64,000 nt of DNA, from positions 39,817,660 through 39,881,659 of the forward strand of contig NC_067206.1 of NCBI RefSeq assembly GCF_026262505.1, written 5' to 3'. Position numbers and translations under genes: made by a program. Shown in pieces: positions 60,103-64,000 of the stretch. How positions within the stretch are numbered: the stretch's first letter is position 1; the number at the start of each line of letters is the position of its first letter. The notes below the pieces were generated by a model that saw only the letters and a list, made by a program, of their open reading frames with translations, searched no databases and was not told the DNA's origin. Origin of the DNA: Trichomonas vaginalis G3. Its lineage: Eukaryota; Parabasalia; Trichomonadida; Trichomonadidae.

Positions 60103-60185
60103 CTGTGTTGTTGTCAAAATGTCATGTTGTCACCATTTTCAAAAAGATATTAGTTGACCGAGGGACCGAGGGACCGAGGGACCTG
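60076..60185. repeat. Right arm of the ~100-bp inverted repeat
   Basis: Reverse complement of the block at 58681-58775. The two arms enclose about 1.3 kb, including the 236-residue gene and the module-B array. See findings. Confidence 0.8.
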
Positions 60186-60261
60186 GTGACGTAGTGACAC
60201 CTAAAAACCATCTAACCTAAAATATATTTTTGCCGAATTCAATAAAAATAAAATGGTTCAT

Positions 60262-60924
60262 TTACTCACAATATTTTTGTACAAAAGGACCCCAACCTTT
60301 TAACCTCTCTTCTGCAGCTTCTAATGAAACTTTAGCGAGTTCATATTCTCTAAATTCTCTCTTTAAATCTTCTTGTTCCCATTGGTCTAGTTCGTATGGA
60401 GAGTCTCTATAACCAGAACATATCTCACGTTCATGTTCTATTTGTTTTTCATGCATTTTTCTAACTTCTTCTTCGAACAAAGGTTTTGCATTCTCTACTG
60501 TATCTTCAAGTTCTTCTTCATCTAATTTCTCATGAACTTTCTTGTCTATGGAGTCCAGAATTTTTCCAACTGCTATGCAATATTTTGGAGAAGCCCACAT
60601 TGCTATATAGTTTGTAAGTCTTGGGTCTACATACGTTCCTCTAACCTGTTTGATTTCATCGGGAATTCCTGCATTAACATTGTATAAAAAGCACCCGCCG
60701 GAATTCCGGCAGGTGGTATATTCTTCACGAAATGCCTTAAAATACTCTTCCCAGGACTTATTTTCCAACAACTTTCTAAAGTCTTTCCTAAACTGCTGAC
60801 ACATATTTGTTGCATTTATATAACCATCCTTGTCTCTACGTAAGACTTCAATACCGTTATAGGTGCCTTTTGTGAATGTTTCGCCATTAGATTTGTTCGT
60901 GAACGTTTTTGCTTCGACTGTCAT
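60262..60924 (-). CDS. KilA-N domain protein with module B embedded in its N-terminal domain
   Basis: 220 residues. The KilA-N core is clear: YNGIEVLRRDKDGYINATNM, CQQFRKDFRKLLENKSWEEY, then GTYVDPRLTNYIAMWASPKY. Between SWEEYFKAF and GIPDEIKQ lies a 15-20-residue insert encoded by module B (FREEYTTCRNSGGCFLYN), so the palindromic DNA is translated inside the domain. The C-terminal half is a long Glu/Lys-rich helix. The ATG follows the TGTAAGAAC start context. It is a DNA-binding regulatory-type protein of the element. Confidence 0.8.
   Translation of the reverse strand: MTVEAKTFTNKSNGETFTKGTYNGIEVLRRDKDGYINATNMCQQFRKDFRKLLENKSWEEYFKAFREEYTTCRNSGGCFLYNVNAGIPDEIKQVRGTYVDPRLTNYIAMWASPKYCIAVGKILDSIDKKVHEKLDEEELEDTVENAKPLFEEEVRKMHEKQIEHEREICSGYRDSPYELDQWEQEDLKREFREYELAKVSLEAAEERLKGWGPFVQKYCE
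60692..60715. repeat. Palindromic module B inside the KilA-N gene
   Basis: CACCCGCCGG, AATT, CCGGCAGGTG: a near-perfect 24-bp palindrome centred on GGAATTCC, within the frame of the gene at 60262-60924. Confidence 0.85.
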
Positions 60925-60957
60925 TTCAGTTCTTACAATAAAAATAAAAAATATTTT

Positions 60958-61024
60958 TTGGTGGTACGTCGGACATTCGTTTGTGGCTTAACCGTCGGAC
61001 ATTCGTTTGTGGCTTAACCGTCGG
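60958..61024. repeat. 28-bp repeat copy plus a 26-bp tandem
   Basis: Second copy of the 56313 repeat, immediately followed by a tandem of its GTCGGACATTCGTTTGTGGC part (at 60967, 60993 and a partial at 61019). It is located just upstream of the KilA-N gene's start region. Confidence 0.6.
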
Positions 61025-61112
61025 ACCACAACGATAAAAATCTCATTTTAACTCACTTTTTCTATCTTAAGGAAATTCATGAAAATTCACCTGTTGAATT
61101 TTGTATAAAAAG

Positions 61113-61136
61113 CACCCCGCGGAATTCCGCGGGGTG
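61113..61136. repeat. Palindromic module B, 24-bp perfect, between two minus-strand genes
   Basis: CACCCCGCGG, AATT, CCGCGGGGTG: a perfect 24-bp palindrome in the short gap between the 60262-60924 gene and the gene at 61197-62057. The same flanks as module B (TTGTATAAAAAG on the left and GGTATATTCTTCAC on the right) are present. Confidence 0.85.
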
Positions 61137-61196
61137 GTATATTCTTCACAAAATGCTTGTTTTGAGGTCGAGCCATTTTTGGCTCCACCTCTTTTT

Positions 61197-62057
61197 TCAA
61201 TACTTTTTCAGCACTTTTCCGTAGTTGTATATGAAAGACAATTCGAGATAAAAGTCGTAGTATAATGGTATAATATGCTGCACACCGTTTGTTGTGAACC
61301 AAACTTGAAAGTCAGAGAAACTGTTACTAGGTGGTTCGTAGAATTTAGAAGCAAAGTCATAAAAGTCCTTACCGATACAAAGAAAACTGTTGTTGCTTGA
61401 ACTGAAACTTGCATGACACATAACATTTTGAGGATCGAACACGTTTCTATAAACTGTCAAATCTGTTGGTGGGAGTATAAATTTAAACGGACCGTCAGGT
61501 GGCAATGGTTCGTTCTGGTTTAGTAACCGAAGAAATTGTGCCCAAGAACGTCTGTCTACTCCCCAATATAAAAACTCTGTATCTCTTGGAGGGTTAATTT
61601 CAATCTTTTGAAATGAAACGGTGGAATTCATCTTGTCGTATTCTAGTTTTAGATAGTATGTTCCATTTAGTAAAGAGTGGTATTTTTCTTGAAATTCCCA
61701 GTAGTATTTGTTTATTTGAGTTTGAAAGTCATTTAGAGTTTTTTCAAGACTTTCGTCTGAACGAATTGTAAAGATTTTCATTTCGTCAAATTTTTCTATT
61801 AGACCATCAGAACCTTTATACTGACCGTGAAAATATACTGCAAACATGAATGCGTTAGTTCTATTTGAAAACAAAACTCTTCTAAATCCTATTGCCTTTG
61901 CATCTGAAGGACTTTGAAGCCAACGGATTGGATAGTCAAACCTGTAAGATCGGGATAAAATTTCTTCATCTGATATAGTCCTACCAGCGTTTGTAAAGAT
62001 ATAGTCTAACGGTTTTGTATCTGCTACTTTTGTTCTTTGTTTTTCAACCTGAAGCAT
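61197..62057 (-). CDS. Polinton protein, unknown, capsid-like C-terminal pattern
   Basis: 286 residues. The composition is beta-rich and aromatic; the C-terminal region (SNSFSDFQVWFTTNGVQHII then YYDFYLELSFIY) has the strand rhythm seen at the end of jelly-roll minor capsid proteins, but no family is established. It lies between the KilA-N gene and PolB. It could be a second vertex- or fibre-type protein. Start MLQVEKQRTK follows a GTAAAAA-rich AT tract. Confidence 0.45.
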   Translation of the reverse strand: MLQVEKQRTKVADTKPLDYIFTNAGRTISDEEILSRSYRFDYPIRWLQSPSDAKAIGFRRVLFSNRTNAFMFAVYFHGQYKGSDGLIEKFDEMKIFTIRSDESLEKTLNDFQTQINKYYWEFQEKYHSLLNGTYYLKLEYDKMNSTVSFQKIEINPPRDTEFLYWGVDRRSWAQFLRLLNQNEPLPPDGPFKFILPPTDLTVYRNVFDPQNVMCHASFSSSNNSFLCIGKDFYDFASKFYEPPSNSFSDFQVWFTTNGVQHIIPLYYDFYLELSFIYNYGKVLKKY

Positions 62058-62114
62058 TTTTATATATGTAAAAATATACTGTTTTAAAAATGTTTTAAAA
62101 TGGTATGCAATGTT

Positions 62115-64000
62115 TTATTTCATGCAATGTTTAACTATTTCACCATCTTCTTTAACACCCCAATATTTCCTTTTCGATATTACATGAACTTCGGAAAATA
62201 CCTTGTCTAGCTTAAAACAGCCCATCTTTTCACCGACTAAACCCATTTCAATGAGTTTGTTATAGCCTTCCTCGTTCGTCATGAGTGCGTCAATGTTCTC
62301 ATAGTATACCACAATTTTGGATTTAACTTCGGAGAAGAATTTGTTGTAGTTGTCAAGGACTGCCTTTGCGAACTGAGGATAAGACCAATGTTCGACAATA
62401 GGTTTTACTGTGGTTACTAAGCCACCTTGACCTTGAGTAAATTCGTATTTCAAAACAAAAGGGGAGAACCTTTCAACAAAGTTGTCGACCTTCTCATAGT
62501 GTTTACTCTTCATCTTTTGAGGTTTCTTAATGGAATATCCCCATGTCGAATTCATAAGCAATTTGATTGTCATTGCAAGTTTGGGGTTTGAAGCTTTCCT
62601 AATATCATAGAGTTGTTGTATGACTTTTCCAACTGTATAGTTCCTTCCCGGGAAGTCACCGTCTTCGTTTGGAATTCCAGTCGGAATATATTGGACGAAC
62701 CTCATGTACGCAGCGTTAAGGTCGACATAGTATATTTTTTCGTATGAGTCGAACTTATCGCATCCAATCGGCCCAGTTCGTGGAAATTCAAGTGAGTCTC
62801 TTATCTTCTGAGAAACTTCTCCTGTTATCTCATAGACATCGTCGAAGCAACCTGTTTCATATAAAACCTTCTGACCTAACTCTGATGCTCTCCAATACAA
62901 TTTGACATCAATTGGATGTCTCAATGGAAGTTTGTTTATAGCATCTTGAAGTTCTTGCAACCTCATTGGAAGTTCTTCTGGCTCAGGTTGGTATCCGAAC
63001 AATCCAACTCCTTTTGGAACTGTGTACTTCTTTTGTGCTATAACTTTGTCTGGAACAACTTTTGGTCTTACCAACAATGAAAAGTTTGTTTCGTCTTTTG
63101 GTACAAAAGTTTCTGTCAGCTTGTCATCTGGAATTGGTTCCAACAAGCCTTTCTCGAAAAGAATGTTAACAGCTCTGACAATGTTGCACTTGCCTTTTCC
63201 GAACAATGGGTTTGTAAGACTTTCGTTCAACATGAAGTGGTTGTGGACAAGTACAATCTTCAACCATGGCAATTTGAAGTCAATAACATAGTCGTCATGT
63301 GAAGAACCTTTCTCAGTCGGAATGTTGACTCGGATATTGACATTTGCCAACGGTGCAATCTTTGTCAATTGACTTCTGAGAATGTACCTTGTTTTCACAC
63401 ATGACTCAAGATACTTCATCTTCTCATCTGTAACAAGACCAGAGTTCCTGAGACATGTAAGAATACAAGGTTCATTGACAATTTTTTCAATTGAATTGTA
63501 AATTCCATACCTTGTCAGGTTAATGTCAGACTTGTTTATGAACGGGAAGTATCCAGCATGTTGTCTGACTGCTTGAGGGTTGGGTTGATACCATTCGAAC
63601 TTCACGCTTGCAATTCCTTCAATTGCATTCAAAATATCTGAGTCGGAGTCAAACATTTGTTCTCTCTTTGTAGTCTTGAAAGCGTCAAGAAGTTGTGCGG
63701 CTGTTGTGACATTGCCATGTGCATAGTATATATGACCATCTAAATCTGTTACGGTTAGTCTGAGATTGTATCCTTTCTTATTTCCGTCTTGTATGGCAGC
63801 AAGTACTCCCATGAAGCCTTCTTTGTTCTTTCCTTCGTCAAAGTTTACTGTAAAGGTTCGACCAGATGTAATTTTACTTCTGACTTCACGGTACTTTTCA
63901 TATGCATATCTTGTTCTTTCCATGGGAGCATGTGCGTCTTCACCCTTCCCTTTTTTCCGTCTCAAGGGATGCAATTGTTCGTCATGTTTCCAGTAGAACC
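62115..64000 (-). CDS. Polinton protein-primed DNA polymerase B (3' part, runs off the window)
   Basis: About 628 residues of the C-terminal half are in the window, with the frame still open at the right edge; an apparent start near 63974 is only an internal TTG. Polymerase motifs in order: YVDLNAAYMRF (motif A), TIKLLMNSTWGYS (motif B, KxxxNSxYG type), and YYENIDALM (motif C, YxDTDS type). A further upstream TPR-like region is consistent with protein priming. Protein-primed PolB is the defining replicase of Polintons. Confidence 0.88.
   Translation of the reverse strand, partial: FYWKHDEQLHPLRRKKGKGEDAHAPMERTRYAYEKYREVRSKITSGRTFTVNFDEGKNKEGFMGVLAAIQDGNKKGYNLRLTVTDLDGHIYYAHGNVTTAAQLLDAFKTTKREQMFDSDSDILNAIEGIASVKFEWYQPNPQAVRQHAGYFPFINKSDINLTRYGIYNSIEKIVNEPCILTCLRNSGLVTDEKMKYLESCVKTRYILRSQLTKIAPLANVNIRVNIPTEKGSSHDDYVIDFKLPWLKIVLVHNHFMLNESLTNPLFGKGKCNIVRAVNILFEKGLLEPIPDDKLTETFVPKDETNFSLLVRPKVVPDKVIAQKKYTVPKGVGLFGYQPEPEELPMRLQELQDAINKLPLRHPIDVKLYWRASELGQKVLYETGCFDDVYEITGEVSQKIRDSLEFPRTGPIGCDKFDSYEKIYYVDLNAAYMRFVQYIPTGIPNEDGDFPGRNYTVGKVIQQLYDIRKASNPKLAMTIKLLMNSTWGYSIKKPQKMKSKHYEKVDNFVERFSPFVLKYEFTQGQGGLVTTVKPIVEHWSYPQFAKAVLDNYNKFFSEVKSKIVVYYENIDALMTNEEGYNKLIEMGLVGEKMGCFKLDKVFSEVHVISKRKYWGVKEDGEIVKHCMK

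Larger units (their letters stand above)
45448..64000. mobile_element. Maverick/Polinton, young copy (left end present, runs off right edge)
   Basis: Starts with AGT and a long A run at 45448, then carries in order: large unknown protein, major capsid, three small genes, penton-like protein, SF3 helicase, HNH nuclease, small conserved gene, Lys-rich gene, packaging ATPase, a repeat-rich zone with two KilA-N genes, a T5orf172-type gene and one unknown gene, a further unknown, and protein-primed PolB. Most frames are long and open, so it looks near whole with perhaps one to three breaks, and is clearly younger than the copy at the left edge. At least 18.5 kb is present. Integrase and cysteine protease were not found and are expected to the right. 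Confidence 0.92.

Noticed and set aside
59812-60117. 101-residue minus-strand frame over module B
   Set aside because: It is the translated 87-bp repeat; no evidence that it is expressed as its own protein.
58462-61136. Palindromic modules as bacterial-type intrinsic terminators
   Set aside because: Two lie inside open genes in frame, no T-run follows in the transcript direction, and the host is a eukaryote.
63961-64000. Start of PolB at 63974
   Set aside because: The codon there is TTG and the frame stays open to the window edge, so this is an internal position, not a start.

Overview
The window looks like nuclear DNA from a parabasalid protist, most like Trichomonas vaginalis or a close relative. 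The host genes are short, apparently intronless and tightly spaced in AT-rich DNA. Several have a TCA-type initiator (Inr) a few bases before the ATG. One gene encodes a protein resembling the trichomonad initiator-binding factor IBP39. The GTP-dependent PEPCK, the Pmp-like surface proteins and the Maverick/Polinton elements at both edges all fit. The species call is inference; no search was run.

Left edge (1 to about 6.2 kb): the decayed end of an old Maverick/Polinton. It keeps recognisable major capsid, packaging ATPase and small basic virion-type genes. It runs off the left side of the window.

6.2 to 17 kb: a gene-poor, AT-rich accessory stretch. It holds a Pro/Ser-rich small protein, two disrupted Pmp-like (beta-helix) surface protein genes, a small three-span membrane protein with some likeness to the Asterix/PAT complex subunit, a coiled-coil hypothetical protein, and two segments bounded by inverted repeats that look like old non-autonomous DNA transposons (11.57-13.39 kb and 15.12-16.13 kb).

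17 to 45 kb: the host housekeeping core. In order it has a branched-chain aminotransferase, a coiled-coil protein, an NOL10/Enp2-like ribosome biogenesis factor, a Rab GTPase, a long coiled-coil protein, an IBP39-like factor, PEPCK, an LRR-PP2C phosphatase, an Hsp110-type chaperone, the splicing factor SLU7, a CK2-alpha-like kinase, a compact BET bromodomain protein, a divergent pair (coiled-coil protein and PIAS/Siz-type SUMO ligase), a RegA-like response regulator/phosphodiesterase fusion, a cyclin, and a secreted or anchored Cys-rich protein made of paired CX3C modules.

45.4 to 64 kb: a second, much younger Maverick/Polinton that begins with an A-rich, hairpin-bearing terminal repeat and runs off the right edge. 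It carries a large unknown protein, major capsid, a penton-like protein, an SF3 helicase, an HNH nuclease, a packaging ATPase, two KilA-N proteins, a T5orf172-type protein and the protein-primed DNA polymerase B. Scattered through it are short GC-rich palindromic modules with a GGAATTCC core. At least two of them sit in frame inside KilA-N genes, and this is the most unusual structure in the window. Two small gene families are shared by the two Polintons, showing that they are related but divergent lineages.
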